This document shows, in pieces, positions 8,592-17,093 of a stretch of 64,000 bases of DNA (its first letter is position 1; every line of letters starts with the position of its first letter). The DNA lies in NCBI RefSeq assembly GCF_021654575.1, contig NZ_AP024488.1, positions 4,859,501 to 4,923,500 of the forward strand, in the 5' to 3' direction. Below the pieces are notes generated by a model that was not told the DNA's origin, did not search any database, and was given only the letters and a program-made list of their open reading frames with translations. The translations under genes were made by a program, and so were the position numbers. The stretch comes from Desulfoluna limicola (GTDB lineage: Bacteria; Desulfobacterota; Desulfobacteria; Desulfobacterales; Desulfolunaceae).

Positions 8592-8692
8592 GCCTCCGGC
8601 AGGCAGGGGCTGAGCCCCTGCCCCCCAGGACAGCGAATGTTCCCCCCCCCTCCCTCCTCGGGGTGATCACATTCGCTGATGGGCTGCGTCCG
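8592..8692 (+). repeat. Intergenic structured element after modF-like gene
   Basis: GCCTCCGGC begins six bases after the stop codon. Hairpin GCAGGGGC-TGA-GCCCCTGC (8603-8621). Outer stem AGCGAATGT (8632-8640) with ACATTCGCT (8669-8677), enclosing CCCC...CTCCTC-GGGG. Then a degraded GGGCTGCGTCC end. Confidence 0.85.
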
Positions 8693-8877
8693 TTTCTTGT
8701 GCTTGGTGGGCGGGCCTTTTCATGGCATTTTAGGAAATGAAGGCCGTTATTGATGGGGCGTCATTCACGGCGTTGGGGGTATATCGGTTAAATCCGCCCT
8801 GACGGAAGAGCGCTGTCGTAGCCCGAGTTGTTCAACGCTTGTGATCGCATTTGAACAATCACCCGCCGTAGTTTGCG

Positions 8878-8966
8878 GCGAATGCCATTGCGAATTGTCC
8901 CGAGGAACGAGGGGCAAAGCGCACTGGCAACCAGCTTTCGTGGTGGCTCACCTCGCCGCCGGAGGC
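8878..8966 (-). repeat. Intergenic structured element after HIT gene
   Basis: The mirror-image partner of the copy at 8592-8692, facing the stop of the HIT gene at 8972. Outer stem TGCCATTGCG (8883-8892) with CGCACTGGCA (8920-8929), nine of ten pairs, with a sequence different from other copies. Inner CCCGAGGAACGAGGGG. End GCCGCCGGAGGC (8955-8966). Confidence 0.8.
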
Positions 8967-8971
8967 ATCGC

Positions 8972-9397
8972 TTATTCGTTTTCAACAAAGGTGTCGTCAA
9001 GGCAGGTTTTCAGGGTGGCGATGAGTTTTTGCACCTCGGACTCTTCATAGGGGGTGCCGCCGGGGGCTCCCCACACGGGGTTGGGCCAGCAGAAGTCGGA
9101 GGTGGAGCGTCCCACCACGTGGATGTGCATCTGGGAGACGATGTTGCCGATGGCAGCGACGTTGAGTTTCTCTGCGCCAAGGGTCTCTTTGGTGAGGCGG
9201 GACAGGGCATCCACGGCTTTGGCCAGGGCCTTTTGCAGGGGCGGTTCCAGTTCAAAGAGCTCGGTGGCGCTGGTCTCCGGCACGAGGATGAACCAGGGGA
9301 CCTGGCTGTTGTTCATCAGGAGCAGGCGAAGGCCGTGGAGGGTGCCCAGGGGCCAGCAGTCGTTTGCAAGGCGTGGGTCGAGGGTGAAATCGGTCAT
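8972..9397 (-). CDS. HIT-domain nucleotide-binding protein
   Basis: A 141-residue cytoplasmic protein of the histidine-triad superfamily. The active-site strand reads QMHIHVVGRS: the nucleophile His and the following His are present, while the first His of HxHxH is Gln, as in several proteobacterial HIT proteins. WFILVPE and LLMNNSQ in the N-terminal half fit the nucleotide-binding fold. Such enzymes hydrolyse or transfer nucleotides from dinucleoside polyphosphates or nucleoside phosphoramidates; the substrate cannot be read here. It lies 59 bp downstream of the DUF1566 gene on the same strand and may be cotranscribed. Confidence 0.85.
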   Translation of the reverse strand: MTDFTLDPRLANDCWPLGTLHGLRLLLMNNSQVPWFILVPETSATELFELEPPLQKALAKAVDALSRLTKETLGAEKLNVAAIGNIVSQMHIHVVGRSTSDFCWPNPVWGAPGGTPYEESEVQKLIATLKTCLDDTFVENE

Positions 9398-9456
9398 GGG
9401 GTGTCCGTAGCTAAGGGGTCAAGGCTCTGTGACACACGAGCCGGGTGTTTTCGGGC

Positions 9457-9942
9457 TTATTGGATCAGGTCCCGAACGGGCAGAACGCGGCAGCCGGTGA
9501 TGTCACCGGATTGATGGCCAAAGGCCGAACCGTATTGAAAGTTAAAGACAACGGGTTGGTTCGTCGCCTTGCGGATGGCCCAGATCCAGCCGCAGCTCAG
9601 TTCGATCTCGGGAATGATGGGGACAGCTATGCCGCAGTCGTTGGGAAGGGGGGGGAGGCTTTTCCCGGCCTGGTAGAGGTTTTTCAGTTCGGAGACGTAA
9701 GGAAGCCGCCAGTTGTCGTACTGGGTGGCGATGGTGTAGCCGAAGGCAAAGCGGGCGAACCTGTCAGCATCGGCAAAGGCGATATCGGTCTGGTTGTCCT
9801 GTCTTGCCCACATCAACATCTGGTCGGTATCGGTGACGGTGCCGTCGTCATGGGCCATGAAGCGACCCCCGGCCAAAAGTGGCGGGGAGAGAAGAAGAAG
9901 GGCGCATGCGCTGATTAAGAGTGTTCGTAACAGGGAAACCAT
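9457..9942 (-). CDS. Exported DUF1566 (Lcl C-terminal-type) protein
   Basis: A 161-residue protein with a signal peptide (LLRTLLISACALLLLSPPLLAG). The mature part carries the DUF1566 pattern: GTVTDTDQMLMWAR, then DNWRLPYVSELKNLY, then a Cys- and Trp-containing strand and a final VLPVRD. In longer bacterial proteins this module is extracellular and often repeated; here it stands alone. The function is unknown. An AGGAGGT lies 11 bp before the ATG at 9942. It precedes the HIT gene on the same strand, with no obvious functional link. Confidence 0.8.
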   Translation of the reverse strand: MVSLLRTLLISACALLLLSPPLLAGGRFMAHDDGTVTDTDQMLMWARQDNQTDIAFADADRFARFAFGYTIATQYDNWRLPYVSELKNLYQAGKSLPPLPNDCGIAVPIIPEIELSCGWIWAIRKATNQPVVFNFQYGSAFGHQSGDITGCRVLPVRDLIQ

Positions 9943-10232
9943 ACCGTCAGACTACCTCCTTGGGGTTCCGGGGCGACGTGCAAAGCCCTGGGTGAATCAC
10001 CGGTGCCCACGCTCCTGGGGCGTTCTTCGGGGAGGAGGTAAAACGGGCCGGCAAACGATGTCGAGGGCAAATGGTAAAACACTCGGGCAAAACTCGTCAA
10101 TCCCCTTGTTTTAATAAGGCAGGAGTAAAGATTGTCGGCAGGTGTCCGAAAAGAAGACAGAGGTCTTTGGGAATTGGTGTGATTATTCCTCTATTCAGTG
10201 GGTCTGTAACGAAGCAGGGTGGGAGAGATACG

Positions 10233-10730
10233 ATGATACGATCTGGGGCGGTTCGATTTCGGTGGGGGCTTCTTGTTGTGGGCGTGATGTTTTTTATGTC
10301 CTGCATGGTTCAACGTGAACCGGTGGAGAGACGGGCTCTTTATGCAAACCCAACCGAAGCCTACGGCCACCCCGGGTCCAGGGAGCCCCATGCCTACCTC
10401 TCACAGTTTGGAGATGTCCCCATTCCCGGAGAGCTCTATGAGGTCTCGGAGTACACCACCGTGATGGAGGCTCGTGGGGCAAAGACGGGCTTTATCGTTT
10501 ACTCGGGCCGCGTCCTCAAAACATCTGCGGAGATTTTTTTCAGGGGAGAGCTTAAGAAGAAGGGGTGGGAATTGGTCACGGCATTCGCTTCTCAGCCGTC
10601 AACGGTTCTTCTCTTTCATAAGAAAGCCCGCTGGTGCGTAATCATTCTCGACAAGCGGGGCCCCGTCACCGATGTCCGCATCGGGGTCTCCCAGGACCTT
10701 GGCCTTGCAAAGAGGCTCCTGGGGCGTTGA
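10233..10730 (+). CDS. Predicted lipoprotein of unknown function
   Basis: A 165-residue protein. The hydrophobic N-terminus (WGLLVVGVMFFMSC) ends in a lipobox-like cysteine, so a lipid anchor is likely. The mature part has FGDVPIPGELYEVSEYT, a glycine-rich middle strand (TGFIVYSGRV), FFRGELKKKGWELV and a C-terminal CVIILDKRG. This looks like a small alpha/beta domain of a kind I recall from other deltaproteobacterial lipoproteins, but I cannot name the family. The ATG at 10233 follows GGGAGAGATACG and is preferred to an in-frame start at 10071, which would add an unrelated basic tail. Convergent with the NifA-like gene. Confidence 0.75.
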   Translation: MIRSGAVRFRWGLLVVGVMFFMSCMVQREPVERRALYANPTEAYGHPGSREPHAYLSQFGDVPIPGELYEVSEYTTVMEARGAKTGFIVYSGRVLKTSAEIFFRGELKKKGWELVTAFASQPSTVLLFHKKARWCVIILDKRGPVTDVRIGVSQDLGLAKRLLGR

Positions 10731-10747
10731 GTTCAGGAGCCGCTCCG

Positions 10748-10767
10748 GCCCCCCGGCCAAGGGGGGC
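10748..10767. terminator. GC hairpin between convergent genes
   Basis: GCCCCCC (10748-10754), loop GGCCAA, GGGGGGC (10761-10767). There is no T tract on either side, so termination is uncertain. Confidence 0.35.
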
Positions 10768-10789
10768 ATGCAGGGTGCCGAAGCAGGGG

Positions 10790-12310
10790 TTATCGGTAGT
10801 CTTTGTACTGGATGCCGTATTTCTGGGCCTTGTAGGAGAATTTCCTCACGGTGGTACCCAGCATCTCCGCAGAGGAGGTGATGTTGCCCCGGGTGTTTTT
10901 CAGGGAATCAATGATCATCTCCCGCTCCAGGTTGGCTGTGGCCTCCTCCAGGGTTTTGGCCGGGAGGGTGCCGGACTCGGAACCCGTCTGAAGGGTCGGG
11001 GGGAGGTGGTAGCCGTGAATCACCCCTTCGTTGCAGAGGAGGACCGCCCGCTCGATGCAGTTTTCCAGCTCACGGACGTTGCCCGGCCAGTGGTAGCTCA
11101 TCAGCATGTCGATCCCCGGCGTGGAGATCCGTCGGATCTCTTTGTCGTTTTCCTTGGCGTACTTTTCCACAAAATGATCTGCCAGGAGGAGGATGTCGGT
11201 TTTGCGTTCCTTCAACGGGGGCAGAAAAATGGGAAAGACATTGAGCCGGTAATAGAGATCGCCCCGGAAGACGCCCTCCTCCACAGCCCGCTCCAGATTG
11301 TTGTTGGTGGCGGCGACGATTCGGACATCGCTCTTGATGGTGCGATGCCCCCCAACACGCTCAAACTCCCTCTCCTGCAGTGCCCGAAGTAATTTCACTT
11401 GAACATCCAGGCTGATGGAACCGATTTCGTCCAGAAAGAGGGTCCCCTTGTGGGCCAGCTCGAACTTCCCCTGTTTCTGGTTGACAGCACCCGTGAATGA
11501 CCCTTTTTCATGGCCGAAAAGCTCGCTTTCAATGAGGCTCTCGGGCAGGGCGGCGCAGTTGACCTTAATGAAAGGGTGCTTGGCCCGGTTGGAGTTGTAG
11601 TGGATGGAGTTTGCCACCAACTCCTTGCCTGTGCCGCTCTGGCCCCTTACAAGGACCGTGGCGTTGCTTTTGCAGACCTGGGAGATCATCTGGTAGACTT
11701 CACGCATTTTGTTGGAGTTGCCGATGATGTTGGTGAAGCTGTATTTGTTCTCCAGCTCCGTTCGGAGGCGGGTGTTTTCCTCTTTAAGCTTCTCCTTCTC
11801 CCGATTGATCTTCTCCAGGTTGATCACGTGGGTGGCGATCATGGTGGCCACCACCGAGAGAATCTCAGTGCCCTGGCTCAAGGGGAAATCTTCCTCAAAG
11901 GGGCGGTCCACGCTCAAGGCGCCGATGACGGTTTTGCCTTTTTTGACCGGGACGCAGAAGAAGGAGTATTCCAACCCGTTGTGCTTGCGTGAGGCCGTGC
12001 GATCCAGAAAGAGAGGTTCTTCACTGATTTTAGGGATAGAGACCGGCTCGCCTTTTTCAAACACGCTGCCGGTGATCCCTTCGCCAGGCTTGTACTTGCC
12101 TTTTCGCATGGCGGTTTTGGTAAGGCCGTGGGCCACCTCAATGCTGATTTCGTTTCGGCGCGGGTTTAAAAGCGTGATGGTGCCCCGCTCCATATCCATC
12201 CCCTCTTCGAGGATGTTCAGCACATTGTACAGGGCATTTTTGAGGTCGCGGTGCTCGTGAAGGGCTTTGCTTATTTCGAAGAAGAGTCTGGTTTCATTCA
12301 GGCGTTTCAT
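10790..12310 (-). CDS. NifA-like sigma-54-dependent activator with GAF domain
   Basis: A 506-residue regulator: GAF sensor domain (about 1-170), short coiled linker, AAA+ domain with Walker A GQSGTGKE (about 223-230), Walker [10 protein letters not shown] and the sigma-54 contact loop GSFTGA (about 270-275), then a Fis-type helix-turn-helix at the C-terminus ([20 protein letters not shown], ending [16 protein letters not shown]). The contact loop has Ser where Ala is usual (GAFTGA). The ATG at 12310 follows GGGAGACGGC, so the in-frame ATG 12 bp upstream is less likely. No nif or other target gene is adjacent and the signal is unknown. Confidence 0.92.
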   Translation of the reverse strand: MKRLNETRLFFEISKALHEHRDLKNALYNVLNILEEGMDMERGTITLLNPRRNEISIEVAHGLTKTAMRKGKYKPGEGITGSVFEKGEPVSIPKISEEPLFLDRTASRKHNGLEYSFFCVPVKKGKTVIGALSVDRPFEEDFPLSQGTEILSVVATMIATHVINLEKINREKEKLKEENTRLRTELENKYSFTNIIGNSNKMREVYQMISQVCKSNATVLVRGQSGTGKELVANSIHYNSNRAKHPFIKVNCAALPESLIESELFGHEKGSFTGAVNQKQGKFELAHKGTLFLDEIGSISLDVQVKLLRALQEREFERVGGHRTIKSDVRIVAATNNNLERAVEEGVFRGDLYYRLNVFPIFLPPLKERKTDILLLADHFVEKYAKENDKEIRRISTPGIDMLMSYHWPGNVRELENCIERAVLLCNEGVIHGYHLPPTLQTGSESGTLPAKTLEEATANLEREMIIDSLKNTRGNITSSAEMLGTTVRKFSYKAQKYGIQYKDYR

Positions 12311-13200
12311 GCCGTCTCCCAAAGGCTCTGAAATGGCACCGAAACCCTGGATAAACCTGAACTTGTATCAGGCAGGGGTTCCGGGCGGCCGGCAAATCTG
12401 CCGACGGGGGTGATGGCCAGCATAAGGCGAGTCTCTCTCTCCCATGCCACCATGGGTCAGTGATAAGTAAAAATGAGGTTGAAAGCAACAAATTTGTAAT
12501 ATTTTGGCGTGAAAATCGGACACGGTTTTTTTCTGTGGTTGCACCTGACATGGGGACAGGGCCTTAAAAACGAGAATTCCAAGTGATTCTGGTTGATTCA
12601 GCGGGGACTCCGCCGGGGCAGCGCTCGCGCCTCTGGCGGTGCCGTCACCTGGTTGTGGGCGCTCCGGGATTGTGGGGAAATGGAAACCCACGTTGTGAGG
12701 AATTTGGTTCCTTTTCCAGGTGAGTCTTAAGGTGTCTGATATATTGTATATCAACGGTCGGGGTTGGGTCTTTCCCTCTCCCCGTTGAAAAGATCGGGGA
12801 CCGGTGTTAGGTTTACCACAAGTGAAACTCGGGCCGAGATTTCCTGCGCGATGCCTGCACCAACCAGCGTTCGAGATGTTGTGCCTGACGGGGCGTCACC
12901 CCCTTTTCTACGGGAGTCATTCCGATGGCGGTTAACCGGTGAGGTGATGGCGGTGCACCCTAAGGTCATGCCCGTGTGACGCACACTGCATCATGCCGCA
13001 TGTAACGCGAATGTGGACGCGAGATATTGGCCCGGCGGGTAAATGCGTGGCTGTCGAGGGGGGGTATCCCTTTTACAAATCAACCATCTCCTTCACCTGA
13101 TGATTCGATTTTTAGTTGCCGGGGTAATGCGTCTAATCAAGCACACCCTGTGTGCATTCATATTTGCTTTGGTTCACCCTGTCTCTCACATGGGATTGCC
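12311..13200. other. Long intergenic region before dinB
   Basis: About 890 bp with no convincing gene. 12979-13025 resembles 84-130: both contain CATCATGCCGCA and GCGAATG-GGACGCGAG. This makes it a diverged copy of the subtype seen at the left edge. The divergent promoters of the NifA-like gene and dinB must lie here. I could not pick out a SOS-type operator. Confidence 0.5.
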
Positions 13201-14370
13201 ATGATTCTTCATCTCGACATGGATGCTTTTTTCGCCTCTGTGGAGCTGCTGGACAACCCGGCGCTCCGGGGCAAGCCGGTTGTGGTCTCCGGCCATTCTG
13301 CACGGTCGGTTGTCTCCACGGCCTGCTATGAGGCCCGGCGCTACGGAATTCACTCTGCCATGCCTCTGTTTCAGGCCTTGAAGCTATGTCCCCATCTGCA
13401 GGTGGTGCCAGGAAACAGGCACCGCTACAAAGAGATGTCGGCACGGGTCTTTGCCATCTGCCGTGAATACACCCCGGTGGTGGAGCAGGTCTCCATCGAT
13501 GAGGGCTACCTTGATGTCACGGGGTGTGAGCGCATGTTCGGGCCTCCCGATGCCATCGCCCAGACCCTTCGGGAGCGTGTGGCACGGGAGACCGGCCTCA
13601 CCTGCAGTGTCGGGGTGGCTCCCCTGAAGTTTGTGGCCAAGGTCGCATCGGACATCAACAAACCCAACGGTGTCTATGTGGTCACCCTTAAGAATCTGGA
13701 CGCCTTTCTGGAGGCCCTCCCCGTTAAAAAGGTGCCGGGTGCCGGCAAGCGCACCGTGGCGTTTCTCGAAGGGCTGGGGATCCGAACCTTAGGGGATGTG
13801 AGACGGTATCCTGAGTCTGCGCTCATCCAAAAGATGGGCCAGGCTGGGGAGCGACTGCACGCCCTGGCCCGGGGGGAGGATGACAGAAGGGTCTCCCCGG
13901 AGTCCGCTGAAGTGAAGAGCATCAGCTCAGAGTCCACCCTTGAAACAGACACCACCGACCCCTCTTTTGTCCACACCCGTCTTCTGGCCCAGGCCGATGA
14001 GGTGGCCAGGGAGCTGAGGCGCAAAGGGTTCTTCGCAAAGCGTGTGAGCATCAAGCTCACCTTCGCCGATTTCAGACGCATCACCCGGCAAACCACCCTG
14101 GCGCGTCCCACCCAGCTCTCCGGGCGCATCTACGAAGAGGCGGCAACACTCTTTGATACCGAATGGAAGGGGCAGCGGATACGCCTCGTGGGGCTGGGCT
14201 GCTCCCAGCTGACCCATGACGAGGCCTCCGCCCCCAGCCAACTGGATCTCTTTGGTCAGGTGGAGGCACGCGAGGCCCATGACGACGGCTGGGGGAAGGT
14301 GGAAAAAAGCGTCGATTCCATTCGGGAGAAGTTCGGCAAACACGCCGTCACCCGTGCCCGATTGACGTAG
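13201..14370 (+). CDS. dinB: DNA polymerase IV (Y family)
   Basis: A 389-residue translesion polymerase. It starts MILHLDMDAFFASVELL, has the catalytic SIDEGYLD motif (usually SIDEAYLD) and VSTACYEARRYGIHSAMP, then the thumb and helix-hairpin-helix (VPGAGKRTVAFLEGLGI), and the little-finger domain from about residue 245. The C-terminus LSQLDLF-like QLDLFGQVE resembles a beta-clamp binding peptide, inferred from the QLxLF pattern. The ATG at 13201 gives the family-typical start; the open frame upstream to 13027 is not conserved-looking. Confidence 0.93.
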   Translation: MILHLDMDAFFASVELLDNPALRGKPVVVSGHSARSVVSTACYEARRYGIHSAMPLFQALKLCPHLQVVPGNRHRYKEMSARVFAICREYTPVVEQVSIDEGYLDVTGCERMFGPPDAIAQTLRERVARETGLTCSVGVAPLKFVAKVASDINKPNGVYVVTLKNLDAFLEALPVKKVPGAGKRTVAFLEGLGIRTLGDVRRYPESALIQKMGQAGERLHALARGEDDRRVSPESAEVKSISSESTLETDTTDPSFVHTRLLAQADEVARELRRKGFFAKRVSIKLTFADFRRITRQTTLARPTQLSGRIYEEAATLFDTEWKGQRIRLVGLGCSQLTHDEASAPSQLDLFGQVEAREAHDDGWGKVEKSVDSIREKFGKHAVTRARLT

Positions 14371-14383
14371 GGACGGAAAAACC

Positions 14384-14455
14384 AGCCACCGGTGGCCAAG
14401 GTGAGGGCACTGCCAACGTTTTGGCGCTCATTTCAAAACGCGACCCGCCGGAGGC
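14384..14455. repeat. Short intergenic element between dinB and the next gene
   Basis: It begins GCCACCGGTGGCCAAGG, contains GCCAA-CGTT-TTGGC and ends CCCGCCGGAGGC. This is a reduced copy with both inverted ends and no core hairpin. Confidence 0.6.
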
Positions 14456-14466
14456 GCAGCTGAAGA

Positions 14467-14946
14467 GTGACAAAGGCTCTTTATATCTATATGTCCACTT
14501 TAACCAAGGCTGAATTTATGAAACGCATTCGGTGCTTCGTCACTGCCCGTCCCCGCACAGTCCCTGGGGTGGGCCTTGTCGTGTTGACCCTTCTTTTTCT
14601 AATCGCCGGGGTCCTCCTGCCCGCCCCCTTCTCCGGTGCGGCGTGGGCTCTTTTCGGTATTGCCCTCACCTGTTCTCTGGTTGTTTTATGGTTGCCCATT
14701 CGGGGGGGGCGCGAGGCAACGCCCGCTGACCGGCCATATGAGCACATGGAACCCTCGCGGCTGGAAGCCCTCATCTCCCTGTTTACCTCCCTTGAAAATC
14801 GCCCGAAAGTTAAGAAGCCCCATGGGCCTTGCAACCTGCTGGAACAGACCGAAGAGGAGTATCAGAAAGAGCAGGCTGAGTGGCTGGCGAAGGTGAAGCG
14901 GAAGCAAGGGAATAAAACCGACACGCCTCCGGCGGGCCGAGATTAA
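14467..14946 (+). CDS. Small membrane protein of unknown function
   Basis: Up to 159 residues. Two closely spaced membrane segments (VGLVVLTLLFLIAGVLL and AAWALFGIALTCSLVVLWL) are followed by a hydrophilic, charged C-terminal half with no recognised domain. The start is uncertain: ATGs occur at 14467, 14491 and 14518, the last preceded by AAGG at a long spacing. The last residues TPPAGRD come from GCCTCCGGCGGGCC (14925-14938), the end of an intergenic repeat, so the C-terminus seems to have been rewritten by the element. It is downstream of dinB on the same strand. Confidence 0.6.
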   Translation: MTKALYIYMSTLTKAEFMKRIRCFVTARPRTVPGVGLVVLTLLFLIAGVLLPAPFSGAAWALFGIALTCSLVVLWLPIRGGREATPADRPYEHMEPSRLEALISLFTSLENRPKVKKPHGPCNLLEQTEEEYQKEQAEWLAKVKRKQGNKTDTPPAGRD

Positions 14947-15044
14947 CAGCGTGTGACGTTTCCCTGCCCTGAACTGTCTAAGGCGAGTACACCACCCTGG
15001 GGCCATCGTGTATAGATCCACATGGTGAAACCACACATTTTGTA

Positions 15045-15131
15045 ACGGGCGCAGCCCGTCAGCAAATGGGATTGCCCCGAAGAACGAGGGGCGGGAGCCT
15101 TTGCACCCAGCTTTCGAGGTGGCATACCTCG
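15045..15131 (-). repeat. Intergenic structured element after etfA
   Basis: ACGGGC-GCA-GCCCGT (15045-15059), core CCCCGAAGAACGAGGGG, hairpin CGAGGT-GGCAT-ACCTCG (15115-15131). The opposite end of the gap, GCCTCCGGCGGG at 14925-14936, lies inside the preceding coding sequence. Confidence 0.8.
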
Positions 15132-15143
15132 TAAAAATAAAAA

Positions 15144-15175
15144 GGGCGCATCGAAAAAACGATGCGCCCTTTTTT
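15144..15175 (-). terminator. Bidirectional intrinsic terminator after etfA
   Basis: A 10-bp stem GGGCGCATCG (15144-15153) with CGATGCGCCC (15160-15169), loop of six A. T6 follows on the + strand, and T5-A-T5 on the - strand. It terminates the etf operon and could act on the convergent gene. Confidence 0.9.
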
Positions 15176-15210
15176 ATGTCGTCAGAGAGCGGGTTGGCCC
15201 CGCAAATCTC

Positions 15211-16161
15211 TTAGAGATCGCCGATGGCTTCGGTGAGCTCGGGGAGGAACTCAAGGATGTCAGCAACGATACCTACGTTCGCCACCTGGAAGATGGGAGC
15301 GTTTTCGTTCTTGTTGATGGCGATAACCACGCCACCTTTGATGCCGCCCATGTGCTGGAAGGAGCCGCTGATGCCGCAAGCAAGGTAAACCTTGGGCTTG
15401 ACGGTGCAACCGGAGGTACCCACCTGACGTGAAGGCTCGAGCCACTTGGCGTCAACGATGGGACGGGAGCAGGACACTTCTGCACCGGCACCGAGGGCCT
15501 CGGCCAGCTCGTGAGCGATCTCGATGTTGTCTTCGTCTTCGATACCGCGACCGATGGAGACGAGGAGGTCTGCCTTGGTGATGTCGACATCGCCAGCCTC
15601 GGGCTCAACGATTTCGATGAAGGTACGCTTTGCAGCGATATCACCGGCAGCAGCCGCTTCCACGCTGCCGCCAGCAGACTTGGACTCGTCAGCAGCGAAG
15701 GTGCCGGGACGCAGGGTCACGACAGCGCCGCCAGCGGCGTCAACGTCCACATGGGTGTTGACTTCGCCACCGAACTCCTGGCGAACGGTCTTGAGGGTGG
15801 TGCCGTCGGCTTCGAGGCCGATAACGTCGGAGACGTAGGCCGCATCCATCTTGATGGAGAGGCCGGGGGCGCAGTCCATGGCAAAGGTGTTGTTGGCGAA
15901 AAGCACAACAGACCCAGCGGGGATGACGTTAACCAGGGCCTTGCGAACCACCTCAGCGTTGGGGTAGGCAAGGGCGGCGTCGTCAATCTTGATGACCTTG
16001 GGGAAGATCTTGGCGGCTTCGTCAGCCACGGCGTCGATGCCGGAACCGGTGACAACGGCAGTGACGTCGTCGCCAATGGCCTTTGCAGCCACAACCAGTT
16101 CCATTGCGGAATCATCAAGAGCCCCATCCTTATGTACCAAATATGCAAATACCTGTGCCAT
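15211..16161 (-). CDS. etfA: Electron transfer flavoprotein, alpha subunit
   Basis: A 316-residue FAD-binding subunit. The C-terminal FAD domain is clear: SCSRPIVDAKWLEPSRQVG, SGCTVKPKVYLACGISGSFQ and HMGGIKGGVVIAINKNENAP. The N-terminal half is the ETF Rossmann-like domain. It pairs with EtfB to accept electrons from acyl-CoA dehydrogenases. Its ATG shares one base with the etfB stop (TAATG), so translation is coupled. Downstream is a strong terminator. It belongs to an operon transcribed from the Fe-S oxidoreductase gene. Confidence 0.95.
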   Translation of the reverse strand: MAQVFAYLVHKDGALDDSAMELVVAAKAIGDDVTAVVTGSGIDAVADEAAKIFPKVIKIDDAALAYPNAEVVRKALVNVIPAGSVVLFANNTFAMDCAPGLSIKMDAAYVSDVIGLEADGTTLKTVRQEFGGEVNTHVDVDAAGGAVVTLRPGTFAADESKSAGGSVEAAAAGDIAAKRTFIEIVEPEAGDVDITKADLLVSIGRGIEDEDNIEIAHELAEALGAGAEVSCSRPIVDAKWLEPSRQVGTSGCTVKPKVYLACGISGSFQHMGGIKGGVVIAINKNENAPIFQVANVGIVADILEFLPELTEAIGDL

Positions 16162-16949
16162 TACGCCAGCCCTCCATTCGCTTTAAGGATTTCGATGAGT
16201 TTTTCGATGATCTCGTCGTTGCTTCCTTCGAGCATTTCGGCGCCGTCACCGGATTCGGGAACAAAGTAGTCGACCTTCTTCACTTTGGCACCGGCTTCGC
16301 CAACGGCTGCGGCGTCAACGCCCAGATCGGCAGCGCCGAACTCGGGGATTTCGACACCGGAGACCTGACGGATACCACGGATACCCACGTAACGGGGCTC
16401 GTTGATACCGGTCTGGATGGAGAGAACGCAAGGCATTTCAATCTCGTTCATCTCCTGGTTGCCGCCCTCGATCTCACGACCAACGGTGAGCTTGCCTTCG
16501 CCTACTTCAACCTTGTTGACCAGGGAAGCGTAGGGGTAGTCAAGCATGGCTGCGAGCATGCCGCCAACAGCGCCTGCGCCTTCGTCAGCCTGGGCACCGG
16601 TCAGTACGAGGTCGTAGTTGCCTTTGGCAACGCATCCTTTGAGGATGGTGGCAATGCCCTTGCAGTCAGAGCCTTCGAAGGCGTCGTCGGTCAGGAGAAT
16701 GCCTTTGGCAGCGCCCATGGCCATTTCACGACGGAGAACTTCGTCAGACTCGTCATCGCCAACAGTCACAACGGTAACGGTGCCGCCAACGTTGTCAACA
16801 ATCTGAATGGCTTCTTCCACTGCGTAGTTGTCCCACTCGTTTACGGAGAAAACCAGATCGTCACGCTCGATGTCGTTGCCTTCGGCGTTCATTTCGATCT
16901 CGTTTTCAGCCGAGTCGGGAACTCTTTTGACACATACTAAGATTTCCAT
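16161..16949 (-). CDS. etfB: Electron transfer flavoprotein, beta subunit
   Basis: A 262-residue partner of EtfA, starting MEILVCVKRVPDSAENEIEM. It has the adenine-nucleotide-binding core (LVLTGAQADEGAGAVGGMLA) and the recognition-loop region (EGGNQEMNEIEMPCVLSIQTG). GGGAGGAGTAAC precedes the ATG. The 144-bp gap to the upstream Fe-S oxidoreductase gene contains a stable hairpin (17063-17082), so message processing or separate promoter activity is possible. Together the three genes form a route from acyl-CoA to the quinone pool. Confidence 0.95.
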   Translation of the reverse strand: MEILVCVKRVPDSAENEIEMNAEGNDIERDDLVFSVNEWDNYAVEEAIQIVDNVGGTVTVVTVGDDESDEVLRREMAMGAAKGILLTDDAFEGSDCKGIATILKGCVAKGNYDLVLTGAQADEGAGAVGGMLAAMLDYPYASLVNKVEVGEGKLTVGREIEGGNQEMNEIEMPCVLSIQTGINEPRYVGIRGIRQVSGVEIPEFGAADLGVDAAAVGEAGAKVKKVDYFVPESGDGAEMLEGSNDEIIEKLIEILKANGGLA

Positions 16950-17062
16950 GTTACTCCTCCCAAAAAGTTAATATACACCCGAATCTTGTTGATCTCTTAT
17001 CTGTTACGCTTCAGCCCCCTTCGGACCCGAAGCGGAATAGAGGCACGATTCACAGGAATATA

Positions 17063-17082
17063 GGGGCTGCCCATGCAGCCCC
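17063..17082 (-). terminator. Intercistronic hairpin in the Fe-S/etfBA operon
   Basis: GGGGCTGC-CCAT-GCAGCCCC, 8 perfect pairs, 11 bp after the stop of the Fe-S oxidoreductase gene. There is no following T tract in the operon direction, so it looks like a processing or stability hairpin rather than a full terminator. Confidence 0.5.
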
Positions 17083-17093
17083 ATTTTGGTTGA

